A DNA stretch of 64,000 bases from Microbacterium sp. zg-B185 (GTDB lineage Bacteria > Actinomycetota > Actinomycetes > Actinomycetales > Microbacteriaceae): contig NZ_CP126739.1 of NCBI RefSeq assembly GCF_030246885.1, forward strand, positions 3,472,001 through 3,536,000, given 5' to 3'. Made by a program: the position numbers and the translations under genes. Numbering within the stretch: position 1 is the stretch's first letter; every line of letters starts with the position of its first letter. A model generated the notes under the pieces. It was not told the DNA's origin. It was given only the letters and a program-made list of their open reading frames with translations, and did not search any database. Shown piece by piece: positions 33,503 through 42,048 of the stretch.

Positions 33503-35155
33503 CTAGTGGCCGTCTTCCCTGGCCATGAGCCAGGAAGGACGACCAGTGATCTTCGCGTCGATCACCAGAGGGCGCGCTTGATCGGACTCGAGCCAGGCCG
33601 ATACGCCGCCGAGATCTTCGAGCGACCGCACGGTGATCGCTTCGCACCCGTAGCCGCGGGCGATCGCCGCGATGTCGGTGTCCGGAAATCGGACGATCTC
33701 CTGCTCCTGGGCTGTGGAGTCCGGGAAGAGATGGATCTCGGCACCATAGGCGCTGTCATTGAACGCGATGATCAGCAGCTTGAGGCGCAGGCGCACCGCC
33801 GTCTCCAGCTCCACGGCCCCCATCAGCAGCGACCCGTCGCCGGTGCCCAGCACGGCGAGGCGATCCGGACGTGCGACGGCAGCGCCGATCACACTGGCCA
33901 GCCCGAGGCCGATGGACTGGAACGACAGCGGCAGCACGTAGCCCTCGTCGTCGGGCACGCGCAGGTGCGCCCCCGGATACGCGTTCACGTTGCCACCGTC
34001 GACGACCACGACGCGTTCGTCGGGCAGCATCGCGTCGAGGGCGTTCGTCAGCGCGGCAGGGTCGACGAAGCCGGGTTCTTCGACCGCGTCCACCGACTGC
34101 TCGGACCAGTATCGGGCGGCGCGGACGCGCTCGGCCACCTCGGGTGTGCGGTAGCCCGTGCGGGGCGGGCCCATGGCCTCGAGCGCCTCGCACGCGGCCC
34201 GTGCCACAGCGGCGGTGTCGCCGACGATGCCCAGATCCACCAGACGGTGCTTGCCGATCGCCTCGACGCGGTCGTCGACCTGGACCAGGGTCGCCTTGTC
34301 GAGGAGGGTCCCTCCGCGCGTCGTCCAGTCATTGAGTGCGACCCCGAATGCGACGATGAGGTCGGCGTCGCGAACGAGCTCTGCGGCGCTGTCCGTCGCG
34401 AATCCTCCGACGACATCGAGCGCCCATTCGTCGCCCTCGAAGATCCCACGGCCGCCTCCCGAGGCGATCAGGAGGGCACCCGAAGCTGCGGCGAGTTCCC
34501 GCAGACCGCCCTTTGCGCCTCGCGCGCCTCGGCCGCCGATGATGACCGGCCGATCCGCATGCGCGAGCAGTTCCACCAGGGCCGCGGCATCCGAGCCAGA
34601 GACGAGCGGCGTCGGCACGTGCACGTTCGAGGCGGGGCGCGTTCCCGGATACGAGATCGTGCGGTCCTGGATGTCGATCGGCAATGACAGGACGACCGTG
34701 GTCCGCTCGATCTGCGCGACTCGAAACGCCCGCGCCGCGTCCGCCAGCGCAGTTTCGGCCGAATGAATGCGCATCGGCGTGGCACCGACGGCCATCACCG
34801 CGGCATCCTGATCGATATGGAAGTTCGAGGTGACATCACCCACCGCGGTGTCCGCGGCGAGGACGAGCAGCGGCGTGTGGCACTTGGCCGCTTCGGTCAC
34901 CCCGGTCAGCGCGTTGGTGAGTCCGCAGCCCTGATGCAGGCTCAGCGCGCTGACTTGCCCGGTGATGCGCGAGAACGCGTCGGCCATGGACGCCGCACCC
35001 GCCTCATGGCGCGCCGCGACGAAATTCGCTCCGGCCGCCACCAGCGCATTGGTCAGCCGGAAGTTGCCGCTGCCCACCACTCCGAACACCTGCGATACAC
35101 CCAGCTCGGCCAGCATGCGGCCGAGCGCATCGGCCACCCTCATCGTCTGCGACAT
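33503..35155 (-). CDS. ThDP-dependent enzyme of the acetolactate synthase/decarboxylase family
   Basis: This 550-residue protein has the three-domain layout of the family. The Pyr domain has the catalytic glutamate in FVAARHEAGAASMADAFSR, the central domain includes RPVIIGGRGARGAKGGL, and the PP domain has the ThDP/Mg motif GTGDGSLLMGAVELETAVR followed by IIAFNDSAYG. It resembles benzoylformate or sulfopyruvate-type decarboxylases as much as acetolactate synthase. No regulatory subunit gene is nearby, so biosynthetic acetolactate synthase is unlikely. It begins the transporter operon (31 bp before the binding protein) and is divergent from the LysR gene. Confidence 0.87.
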   Translation of the reverse strand: MSQTMRVADALGRMLAELGVSQVFGVVGSGNFRLTNALVAAGANFVAARHEAGAASMADAFSRITGQVSALSLHQGCGLTNALTGVTEAAKCHTPLLVLAADTAVGDVTSNFHIDQDAAVMAVGATPMRIHSAETALADAARAFRVAQIERTTVVLSLPIDIQDRTISYPGTRPASNVHVPTPLVSGSDAAALVELLAHADRPVIIGGRGARGAKGGLRELAAASGALLIASGGGRGIFEGDEWALDVVGGFATDSAAELVRDADLIVAFGVALNDWTTRGGTLLDKATLVQVDDRVEAIGKHRLVDLGIVGDTAAVARAACEALEAMGPPRTGYRTPEVAERVRAARYWSEQSVDAVEEPGFVDPAALTNALDAMLPDERVVVVDGGNVNAYPGAHLRVPDDEGYVLPLSFQSIGLGLASVIGAAVARPDRLAVLGTGDGSLLMGAVELETAVRLRLKLLIIAFNDSAYGAEIHLFPDSTAQEQEIVRFPDTDIAAIARGYGCEAITVRSLEDLGGVSAWLESDQARPLVIDAKITGRPSWLMAREDGH

Positions 35156-35271
35156 TGCATTGATCCGTTTCTGAGGTCGTCGGCATCCTCACCAAGACCG
35201 TACGGAGGATCGAGATCTTCGTCCAATGAATGATGAGTATCCACGATATTCCGCTGTTGCATAATGAGGGG

Positions 35272-36174
35272 GTGCTGGCCAGTATCGATTTGAACCTGTT
35301 GCGCACCTTCGTCGCGATATACCGGGCGCAGAACCTGAGCACCGCGGCGGGGACGCTGCGCGTGTCGCAGCCGGCGGTCAGTCACGCGCTCCGACGCCTG
35401 CGGCTGCACTTCGACGATCCGCTGTTCTTCCGGACTGGGACCGGGGTCCGCCCCTCCCGGATGGCCACCGACCTGTACGCCGAAATCAGCGGGCCGCTCT
35501 CGCGCATCGTGGCCAGCACAGAAGACGGCGCCCGCTTCGATCCGTCCACATCGCGACGCCGGTTTCGAATGGCGCTCACCGATCTGGGCGAGGCGGGGCT
35601 TCTCCCGCGGATCCTGTTGGCCACGGGGCGCACCGGCCCGGGCATCTCGATCGAAGTCATCCCGCTGGACATCGACAGTGTGGCGCAGGACGTGCTTTCC
35701 GGTGAGATCGATGCGGCGATCACCAGTTCGCCGGTTGTCGGCCCGGTGAACCAGGAGGTCCTCTTTCAGGATCGTTACGCGTGCCTGGTGCCCTCCGACC
35801 TGCAAGACGACAACGGACGGATCCGCGTCGAAGATCTGAGACGGTTGCCCGAGGCCAGAGTCGGGCCCTCGGCCGGTCACCGTGCGATCATGGAGGCCGT
35901 CACCGGCCTGGGCGCCGGCGTTCTCTCGCCCATTCCCCACGTCGAGGTTCCCCGGTTCACTTCGTTGCCGTGGATCGTCGCACGTTGCGGATTCGTCGCC
36001 ATCGTGCCGATCGACGCCTTCGCCGCGCTGGCCCTGCCCTCAGGCGCGAAACTCCTGGAACTGCCCCTGCCCACGCCCACGACTGCCGTGCACCTCATCT
36101 CGCCCCACGACGCGGGCGGGACATCCGCGACCGCATGGTTCCTCGACACGGTGCGATCGGCACTGGCCGGTTGA
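35272..36174 (+). CDS. LysR-family transcriptional regulator
   Basis: A 300-residue regulator with the N-terminal winged helix (LNLLRTFVAIYRAQNLSTAA, then SQPAVSHALRRLRLHFDDPLF) and a C-terminal effector domain. The GTG at 35272 gives the usual family start (about five residues before DLNLLRTF) and follows TGAGGGG; an ATG at 35230 would add 14 residues. It is divergent from the ThDP-transporter operon, which it probably controls in response to the imported substrate. The short intergenic region contains an inverted repeat ATCCTC...GAGGAT (35185-35210). Confidence 0.88.
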   Translation: MLASIDLNLLRTFVAIYRAQNLSTAAGTLRVSQPAVSHALRRLRLHFDDPLFFRTGTGVRPSRMATDLYAEISGPLSRIVASTEDGARFDPSTSRRRFRMALTDLGEAGLLPRILLATGRTGPGISIEVIPLDIDSVAQDVLSGEIDAAITSSPVVGPVNQEVLFQDRYACLVPSDLQDDNGRIRVEDLRRLPEARVGPSAGHRAIMEAVTGLGAGVLSPIPHVEVPRFTSLPWIVARCGFVAIVPIDAFAALALPSGAKLLELPLPTPTTAVHLISPHDAGGTSATAWFLDTVRSALAG

Positions 36175-36197
36175 GGACCGCGTGGCCGGCCGCGCGC

Positions 36198-37037
36198 TCA
36201 CGCAGCAGCCAGGAACGGCCGGTGGTGGTAACCATCGGCACCCAGGATGTGCACGGTGGCCTCCGGCACCTCCACGAACGAGCCGGGCAGATCGTTCAGC
36301 GGCTCGGAGACCACGACGTGCGCGTTGTCGTCGAAGATCCGGAACCGTTCGATGTCCGGGTACAGCTCGCGCAGCGTGGGGATGTCCGCTGAGTGGAACA
36401 GCGAGCGCGACCGCCCCTGCGACGAGTACCGGAACGCCCAGAGGGTCTGCCCGTCCGAGACGGCCAGAGTCCCCTGCATGGGATACGCCACGCCGTGCTC
36501 TCGACCGACCGACTCGACGCGTCGGATGGCCTGCTCCATCGCCGCCACCGGGTCCTGCTGCAGACCATAGGTCAGGGCGAGGTGAAACAGCACCTCGGAG
36601 TCGGTCGTCCCGCGGACGTGCGGGTACAGCGAGGGGTCGATCGCGAAGGTCAGATCGCGTTTGACCCGGCCGAACTCCGACAGGAATCCGTTGTGCATGA
36701 ACAGCCAGTTCTCGTAGCGGAACGGGTGGCAGTTGGTCTGCTGAATCGGCGGGCCGCCGGCCGCGCGGACATGCCCGAAGAACAGCGGGCTGCGCACCGC
36801 CCGGCTGATCTCGCGCAGGTTCTGGTCGTACCACGCCGGCTCGATGCTGCGGAAGACGGCCGGGATGCCGCCGGCCTCTGCCTCGGCGGGATACCAGCCG
36901 AGGCCGAACCCGTCGCCGTTGACGGTCTCTGCCCCCAACGGCGAGTTCAAGGACTGGGCGACGAGCGAGTGCTGCGCGTCCAGGATGAGCAGGGAGGGCT
37001 GCAGGGGCGCCCCTCGATACGCGAGCCAGCGACACAT
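36198..37037 (-). CDS. class II glutamine amidotransferase family protein
   Basis: This 279-residue N-terminal-nucleophile hydrolase starts MCRWLAYRG, so Cys2 becomes the catalytic N-terminus after removal of Met. Further motifs are NGDGFGLGWYP and FMHNGFLSEF, then TTDSEVLFHLAL. It lacks a synthetase domain, like EgtC (gamma-glutamyl hydrolase of ergothioneine synthesis) and YafJ-type proteins. No egtB or egtD neighbour is present in the window, so ergothioneine involvement is not supported by context. It is convergent with the LysR gene. Confidence 0.87.
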   Translation of the reverse strand: MCRWLAYRGAPLQPSLLILDAQHSLVAQSLNSPLGAETVNGDGFGLGWYPAEAEAGGIPAVFRSIEPAWYDQNLREISRAVRSPLFFGHVRAAGGPPIQQTNCHPFRYENWLFMHNGFLSEFGRVKRDLTFAIDPSLYPHVRGTTDSEVLFHLALTYGLQQDPVAAMEQAIRRVESVGREHGVAYPMQGTLAVSDGQTLWAFRYSSQGRSRSLFHSADIPTLRELYPDIERFRIFDDNAHVVVSEPLNDLPGSFVEVPEATVHILGADGYHHRPFLAAA

Positions 37038-37177
37038 GCGGTGCGTCCTCTCCGAGTGCCCGGGCGGCCGGGAGCGGAGGCCCTCGCGACACTCGCGACC
37101 AGGCTACGCGCGCGACTCGCGCCCCGGCATCCCCCCTCGGCACCGCTGCGCCGGGTGCCTCCGGCGGCACCGCATCG

Positions 37178-38137
37178 TCACGCCAGCGGCTCAGCGAACG
37201 GCGTCTCGGGCTCTCGGCCGGGGTTCCGGTCGGACAGCCGGTCGGATCGGTCGGCTGCGGCATCCCGTGCCGATGCGGCTGCGCGCCCCGCCCTGCTCGA
37301 GGAGCGCACGGCCCCGATGCTGGCGGCGATGACCAGGGCGATGCCGAGGATCTCCAGCCAGACCAGCTCCTGCCCGAGCAGCAGCCAGCCGGCCAGTGAT
37401 GCGGTGGCCGGCGCGAGCGACATCAGGATCGCGAACGCCGCGGCGGGGAGCCGCCGCAGGGCGATCAGCTCGAAGGCGTACGGAATGGTGGAGGAGAGGA
37501 TGGCGACCGCGGCTCCGAGCGCGAGCAGATCCGGACGCAGGAGCGCCGTGCCTGCCGAGGCGATGCCGAAGGGAAGGGCGATGAGTGCGCCGACGGTCAT
37601 CGCAAGCGCAAGCCCGTCCAGCTTCGGGAACTCCCTCCCCACCCGTGCCGATCCCAGGATGTAGAACACCCAGCTCGCTGCCGCACCGAGGGCGAAAATG
37701 ACGCCGATCGGATCCAGCCGCTCCCATCCGCCGCCGCCGAGCGCGACGACACCGAGCAGTGCGAGCAGCGCCCACAGCCAGGCCGACAGCCGCCTGCTGG
37801 CGACGATGGACAGGACCAGCGGACCCAGCACCTCGATCGTCACGGTGACGCCGAGGGGGAGGCGCTCGAGCGCGAGGTAGAACAGTCCGTTCATCACGGC
37901 GAGCACGACGCCGAAGCCCACGACGGCGAGCCAGCCGTCGCGTGAATGACCGCGGAGCCCCGGCCGGGCGATCAGCAGCAGCAGCGCGGCCGAGAAGACC
38001 AGGCGGAGCATGACCATGCCGAGCGGACCCACCTGCGGGAACAGCAGCATCGCCAGGGATGCGCCCACTTCCTGACAGGCCAAGCCGACCAGGACCAGGA
38101 CGACCGCGGGCGTGGTGCCCGCTCGGGACGTCACCAC
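37178..38137 (-). CDS. EamA-family (DMT) transporter
   Basis: This 319-residue inner-membrane protein has ten predicted helices in two EamA repeats, closest in style to RhtA-type amino-acid exporters (SWVFYILGSARVGREFPKLDGL; IALRRLPAAAFAILMSLAPA). The C-terminus is a hydrophilic arginine/aspartate-rich tail. The start is GTG at 38137 (a second GTG follows immediately), 7 nt after the stop of the upstream lipoprotein gene, so the two are co-transcribed. Substrate unknown. Confidence 0.85.
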   Translation of the reverse strand: MVTSRAGTTPAVVLVLVGLACQEVGASLAMLLFPQVGPLGMVMLRLVFSAALLLLIARPGLRGHSRDGWLAVVGFGVVLAVMNGLFYLALERLPLGVTVTIEVLGPLVLSIVASRRLSAWLWALLALLGVVALGGGGWERLDPIGVIFALGAAASWVFYILGSARVGREFPKLDGLALAMTVGALIALPFGIASAGTALLRPDLLALGAAVAILSSTIPYAFELIALRRLPAAAFAILMSLAPATASLAGWLLLGQELVWLEILGIALVIAASIGAVRSSSRAGRAAASARDAAADRSDRLSDRNPGREPETPFAEPLA

Positions 38138-38144
38138 GCCGGGC

Positions 38145-39437
38145 TCACCCAGCGGGTGCGGAGCAGATCGCGGAGGCCGCGATCAGTTCGTGGTACTGCT
38201 GCGCAGTCCACGGCAGCCCGGCATCGGGGGCGGTCGCCCCTGCCGCTGCCGGAGCCTTCGAGGCGATCGCTGCCAGCTCCCATGCCAGATACTGGGTGAA
38301 CCCGCCACCGACGGCCGAGTTGTTCAGCACCACGGCGACCGTCAGCCCTGATTTCGGGTCTGAGAAGGCGGCCGTGGCATATCCGGGGACCGAGCCGGAC
38401 TGACCGACGAGGGAGCCGGCCTGGATCGCTCCACCGCGGGTCGTGTACCAGGAGGGCGCGTCGGCGTAGACGGCGAGGGGCTGTTCGAAGCGGTCCGCAC
38501 CCTCGGGCAGGAGCGCGCCGGTGGCCAGGCCCTGCACGTAGCGGCCGATGTCGTCGATGTCGGTGACCACACCCGAATCGGTGAAGCCGCTGCTTGCCGA
38601 GAGCGAGGTCATCTCGAGCGGCTCGGCGCAGTTCATGGTGCCGGCACCATCGCGCAGGGAATGATGACCGGTCAGCACCGGGCCGGTCGACGGCGGAGCG
38701 GCGAGCGCGCCGGGCAGGCGGGTCTCGGTCAGATCCAGCGGATCGAACACGTACTCGGTGAGCAGTTGCGCGGCGCTGCGCCCGGTGGCGCGTTCCAGAG
38801 CCACGCCGAGGATCACGTACCCGGCGTCGGAGTCGCGGTATGCGGCACCGGGCTCGCCCCCGCGGGGCTGTCCGATGCCGTAGCTGGCCAGCTCGCGCGG
38901 GTTCCACACGCGGCCCGGGTTGGACAGGAACATGCCGGCCAGCTGCGAGCTGTACGAGCCGATGCCGGAGGTGCTGTCGCACAGCTGATCCAGCGTGATA
39001 TCGGTGAGGTCCGGGAACCCGGAGACCCACTCGGCGACGGCGTCGTCCAGTCGGACGGTGCCCTCGTCGGCGACCGCGTAGAGGACATCGCAGATCATCG
39101 GACGGGTCAGCTGGGCCGCGCGGAACTGCATTTCCGCGCTGACCGGCTGATCGCCTCCGGGCGATTCCACGCCCAGTCCGGTGACGAATTCGCCGCTCCA
39201 CGGCGCCCACACTCCGACGATCGCTCCGGATGCGCCGGCGGCGGTCATGGCATGGGTGACGGCATCCTGCAGCTGCTGTACGGTCTCGTCCGGGAGCGCC
39301 GCGGCGGTCTGAGGGGGCACGTCGATCTCGACGTGCGCATCGGGAGCGCAGGCCGTCGCGACCAGTGAGAGCGCGACGATGGACGCGAACGCGAACGCGA
39401 ACGTCGCACGTCGTCGTCTTGTCGGTCGAGCCCGCAT
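38145..39437 (-). CDS. beta-lactamase-fold lipoprotein with degenerate catalytic residues
   Basis: This 430-residue protein has an arginine-rich start, a membrane segment and lipobox LVATAC (cysteine 30), so it is probably anchored outside the cell. The serine beta-lactamase/DD-peptidase fold is clear, but the motifs are altered. The usual S-x-x-K position reads FRAAQLTR (residues 105-112), with Gln109 for serine and Arg112 for lysine. The YSN motif reads YRD (200-202). The third box reads SGSVPGYA where HTGxxPGF is usual. It is therefore probably a non-enzymatic binding or scaffold protein. It is upstream of the EamA gene in one transcript. Confidence 0.82.
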   Translation of the reverse strand: MRARPTRRRRATFAFAFASIVALSLVATACAPDAHVEIDVPPQTAAALPDETVQQLQDAVTHAMTAAGASGAIVGVWAPWSGEFVTGLGVESPGGDQPVSAEMQFRAAQLTRPMICDVLYAVADEGTVRLDDAVAEWVSGFPDLTDITLDQLCDSTSGIGSYSSQLAGMFLSNPGRVWNPRELASYGIGQPRGGEPGAAYRDSDAGYVILGVALERATGRSAAQLLTEYVFDPLDLTETRLPGALAAPPSTGPVLTGHHSLRDGAGTMNCAEPLEMTSLSASSGFTDSGVVTDIDDIGRYVQGLATGALLPEGADRFEQPLAVYADAPSWYTTRGGAIQAGSLVGQSGSVPGYATAAFSDPKSGLTVAVVLNNSAVGGGFTQYLAWELAAIASKAPAAAGATAPDAGLPWTAQQYHELIAASAICSAPAG

Positions 39438-39516
39438 TCTTCACCCCCCGGTCTCTGCAATGAATTCAAACACACCGCGGCCGCGTGGCCGTCAACGCCA
39501 TCGGTAGGCTGGGCGG

Positions 39517-39828
39517 ATGAGGCACGGATTCGACGACGCCGCGGTCGCGGGCGTCCTCGCCCATATGAACGGCGATCACGACGACGACAATCTTCTCATT
39601 GCCCGGGCCTACGCTCCGGACGCCGACATCGTCGCCGCGACGATGATCGGCTTCGACGGAGCGGGCGGCGAATGGCGGGCCACGCTGGCCACCGGGGAAG
39701 AGACGTTCGTGCGGGTGCCGTGGCCGGGCGGATCGATCACGGAACGGCGGGAGGTGCGCCGCGAGATCGTCGCCCTGTATGACGAATCGTGCCGGAGGCT
39801 GGGGATCGCACCTCGCGCCCACGACTGA
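39517..39828 (+). CDS. DUF2470 domain protein
   Basis: This 103-residue cytoplasmic protein has the DUF2470 pattern: AAVAGVLAHMNGDHDDDNLLIARAYAP, then TMIGFDGAGGEWRATL, and a helical end EVRREIVALYDESCRRLG. This domain is the C-terminal part of HugZ-type heme-degrading proteins. Here it stands alone, 68 bp upstream of a canonical heme oxygenase, implying a linked role in heme binding or turnover (inference). The IdeR-like box lies downstream of it, so it may not share the iron control. Confidence 0.85.
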   Translation: MRHGFDDAAVAGVLAHMNGDHDDDNLLIARAYAPDADIVAATMIGFDGAGGEWRATLATGEETFVRVPWPGGSITERREVRREIVALYDESCRRLGIAPRAHD

Positions 39829-39861
39829 GGCCGGTCACGAGCGCACCACGCGGACCGGAAG

Positions 39862-39880
39862 TTAGGCGAGCCTTACTTGC
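39862..39880. promoter_or_regulatory. IdeR/DtxR-type iron box upstream of heme oxygenase
   Basis: TTAGGCGAGCCTTACTTGC matches about 13 of 19 positions of the actinobacterial iron-box consensus TTAGGTTAGCCTAACCTAA, with both TTAGG and AGCCT cores kept. It ends 16 bp before the heme oxygenase ATG, overlapping where the promoter should be. Iron-replete repression is expected. Confidence 0.7.
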
Positions 39881-39896
39881 CCCTAGAATGTGGATC

Positions 39897-40553
39897 ATGA
39901 GCGATCTGATCCCGTTTTCCGCCGCGCTGCGCGAGCGTTCCAGTTCTGCGCATTCCAGCAGTGAGGGTGCGGGCTTCATGTCCGACCTCATGAAGGGCGA
40001 CGGGACGCGCGCGGACTACATCGCGCTCGTCGCTCAGCACTGGTTCATGTACGACGCTCTGGAGCGTGCCGCAGAGCGGATGCGCCGGGACCCCATCGCA
40101 TCCGTGTTCATCAGCGACCGGCTGACGCGGCTGCCCGCGCTCGAGGCGGACCTGGAGTTCCTGCTCGGCGGGGACTGGCGGGACGAGATCTCACCGCTGC
40201 CCACGACCCGGCGCTATGTCGATCGGATCGAGCTGGTGGGCAGGACCTGGGCGGGCGGGTTCGTCGCCCACCACTACACCCGCTACCTGGGAGATCTGTC
40301 CGGCGGTCAGTTCATCGGCCGGCTGATGGCCCGCCGCTTCGGCTTCGAGACCAACGGCATCGGCTTCTACGTCTTCGACGACATCGCCGACCCCAGTGCG
40401 TTCAAGGACGTCTACCGTCGGCAGCTGGATGCCGCACCGTGGGATGCCGAGGAGCAGGCGCGCGTCATCGACGAAGTGCTGCTCGCGTACCGGATGAACA
40501 CCGAGGTGTTCGAGGACCTCGCCGCCGCGAAGGCGCAGTCTCAGGTCGCCTGA
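39897..40553 (+). CDS. hmuO: biliverdin-producing heme oxygenase
   Basis: This 218-residue soluble enzyme cleaves heme to biliverdin, CO and ferrous iron using reductant-supplied electrons. The proximal heme ligand is His19 (RERSSSAHSSSEG) and the distal helix carries GDLSGGQ (residues 132-138). The length fits the bacterial HmuO group. The ATG at 39897 is used; upstream in-frame codons run through the iron box. It probably supplies iron during starvation. The symbol follows the corynebacterial orthologue. Confidence 0.9.
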   Translation: MSDLIPFSAALRERSSSAHSSSEGAGFMSDLMKGDGTRADYIALVAQHWFMYDALERAAERMRRDPIASVFISDRLTRLPALEADLEFLLGGDWRDEISPLPTTRRYVDRIELVGRTWAGGFVAHHYTRYLGDLSGGQFIGRLMARRFGFETNGIGFYVFDDIADPSAFKDVYRRQLDAAPWDAEEQARVIDEVLLAYRMNTEVFEDLAAAKAQSQVA

Positions 40554-40561
40554 CCCGACCA

Positions 40562-40587
40562 CCCCCACCCCCACCCCACCCCACCCC
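40562..40587 (-). repeat. G-quadruplex-prone C-tract repeat
   Basis: Five runs of four to five C separated by single A lie directly after the heme oxygenase stop. The minus strand reads as G4-5 runs with one-base loops, an ideal intramolecular quadruplex motif. Confidence 0.8.
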
Positions 40588-40594
40588 ACCGCAC

Positions 40595-40665
40595 CGCGAG
40601 ACTGCAGAGGCGCCGCGAAACAGGGTCGAACGCCCACAGTCTCGAGGCGCCTATGCAGTCTCGCG
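40595..40665. terminator. long hairpin between convergent genes (REP-like)
   Basis: Arms CGCGAGACTGCAGAGGCGCC (40595-40614) and its near-complement (40646-40665) pair with one mismatch around a 31-nt loop. The loop also contains an extra CAGTCTCG copy. No T-tract. It may be a bidirectional terminator or a repetitive palindromic element. Confidence 0.7.
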
Positions 40666-40680
40666 GGTGGAGAGGGCGGC

Positions 40681-42039
40681 TCAGGATGCCGCGGCGCGAA
40701 CCCCGGCCATGAACCGCTGCACATCCGGATCCACCCGGATGTCGCTCGGCCGCAGCGGTCGGGTCAGATACAGCCCCTCGAGCGAGGTCAGCCGGCTGAG
40801 GGCGACGTACGTCTGCCCCGGGGCGAACGCACCCGAGCCGAGATCCACCACCGCCCGCTCGTACGTCTTGCCCTGCGACTTGTGGATTGTGACGGCCCAC
40901 GCCAGCCGCAGCGGGAACTGCGTGAACTCCGCGACGATCTCGCGGGTGAGCGACTTCGAGCCGGCATCGTAGGCGTACCGGAACCTCTCCCACACGGCGG
41001 GCTCGACGTCGAATTCCTTCCCTTCCACCTCGACCCGCACGGTGCCGCCGGCGATCCGCGTGACCGTCCCGATCGTCCCGTTCACCCACCGCGGTGGGTC
41101 GCCGTACGAGCCGGTGTCGTTGCGCAGGAACATCACCTGCGCGCCGACCTTGAGTTTCAGGTCCACGTCGGCCGGGTACGAGGCATCCCCCCGCCCGAAG
41201 TCCCCGCTGATCTCGGCGCTGGCCGTCTGCTCGCGGCCGATCAGCTCGGACAGGTGCCGCCGGTTGATGTTGTTCACGATGTCGTTGCGGGTGGCCAGCG
41301 TGATGATGGGATGCTCACCGTCGGCGGGGTTCGGCGGAGTACGGGCTCCGGTGTCGTTGAGAACCTGCGCGATGTCGGCGGTCACGCGGCCGTAGCGGAC
41401 CGCGTTGAGCATGGCCTTGAAGGCCGGATCGGCTTGACGGTGGATCTCGATCAGCTCGCGGATGTGCAGGTCGGCGCCGTACGCGCCGATGTCCATGATC
41501 CCGTCGCCGCCGACACTGCCGACCCACACCTTCGCGTCGAAGAACCAGAACGATCGGTAGTGGTCGCGGATGTAATGCGCCTCGTCCCCGCGCGGCGGCA
41601 CCGGGGCCAGCTGGTAGGGGTCGCCGAACATGACGATCTGCACGCCGCCGAACGGCTCGGCCCGCCGGCCGCGGGCCTGGCGCAGCGACCGGTCGATCGC
41701 ATCCATCAGGTCGGCGTTGACCATGGATATCTCGTCGATGACCAGCGTGTCGATCGCGTTGAGGATCTTGCGGGTCGCGTCGGTCTGCTCGATCTGGCTG
41801 CCCGCGATCAGGCCGATGGGCAGCCGGAACAGCGAGTGGATGGTCTGGCCCTCGACATTCAGCGCCGCCACCCCGGTGGGCGCGCAGACGGCGATCTGCT
41901 TGCTGGTGTTCCAGGCGAGGTGCTGCAGCAGGGTCGACTTGCCGGTCCCGGCGCGTCCGGTCACGAAGACGTGCTCTCGGGTGTCCTCGATCAGGCGGAA
42001 GAGCGCCTCCTGCTCGGGCGAGAGCGGAGGTGTGATCAC
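40681..42039 (-). CDS. Pif1/RecD-like SF1B helicase
   Basis: This 452-residue AAA-family ATPase resembles Pif1 helicases. Motif I is VTGRAGTGKSTLLQH, Ia APTGVAALNV, II LVIDEISMVNADLMD, III GDPYQLAPVPP, V TIHKSQGKTYERAVVDLG and VI YVALSRLTSLEGLYL. It should translocate on single-stranded DNA 5' to 3'. Family members unwind DNA ends, R-loops or G-quadruplexes, noteworthy because a quadruplex motif lies just beyond its 3' end. It starts at GTG 42039, 9 nt after the merR-like stop, with a weak ribosome site. Confidence 0.9.
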   Translation of the reverse strand: MITPPLSPEQEALFRLIEDTREHVFVTGRAGTGKSTLLQHLAWNTSKQIAVCAPTGVAALNVEGQTIHSLFRLPIGLIAGSQIEQTDATRKILNAIDTLVIDEISMVNADLMDAIDRSLRQARGRRAEPFGGVQIVMFGDPYQLAPVPPRGDEAHYIRDHYRSFWFFDAKVWVGSVGGDGIMDIGAYGADLHIRELIEIHRQADPAFKAMLNAVRYGRVTADIAQVLNDTGARTPPNPADGEHPIITLATRNDIVNNINRRHLSELIGREQTASAEISGDFGRGDASYPADVDLKLKVGAQVMFLRNDTGSYGDPPRWVNGTIGTVTRIAGGTVRVEVEGKEFDVEPAVWERFRYAYDAGSKSLTREIVAEFTQFPLRLAWAVTIHKSQGKTYERAVVDLGSGAFAPGQTYVALSRLTSLEGLYLTRPLRPSDIRVDPDVQRFMAGVRAAAS

Positions 42040-42048
42040 CGGTTCATG

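Noticed and set aside
33503..35155. Biosynthetic acetolactate synthase (ilvB)
   Set aside because: No small regulatory subunit or ilvC neighbour; it is embedded in a transporter operon under a LysR gene.
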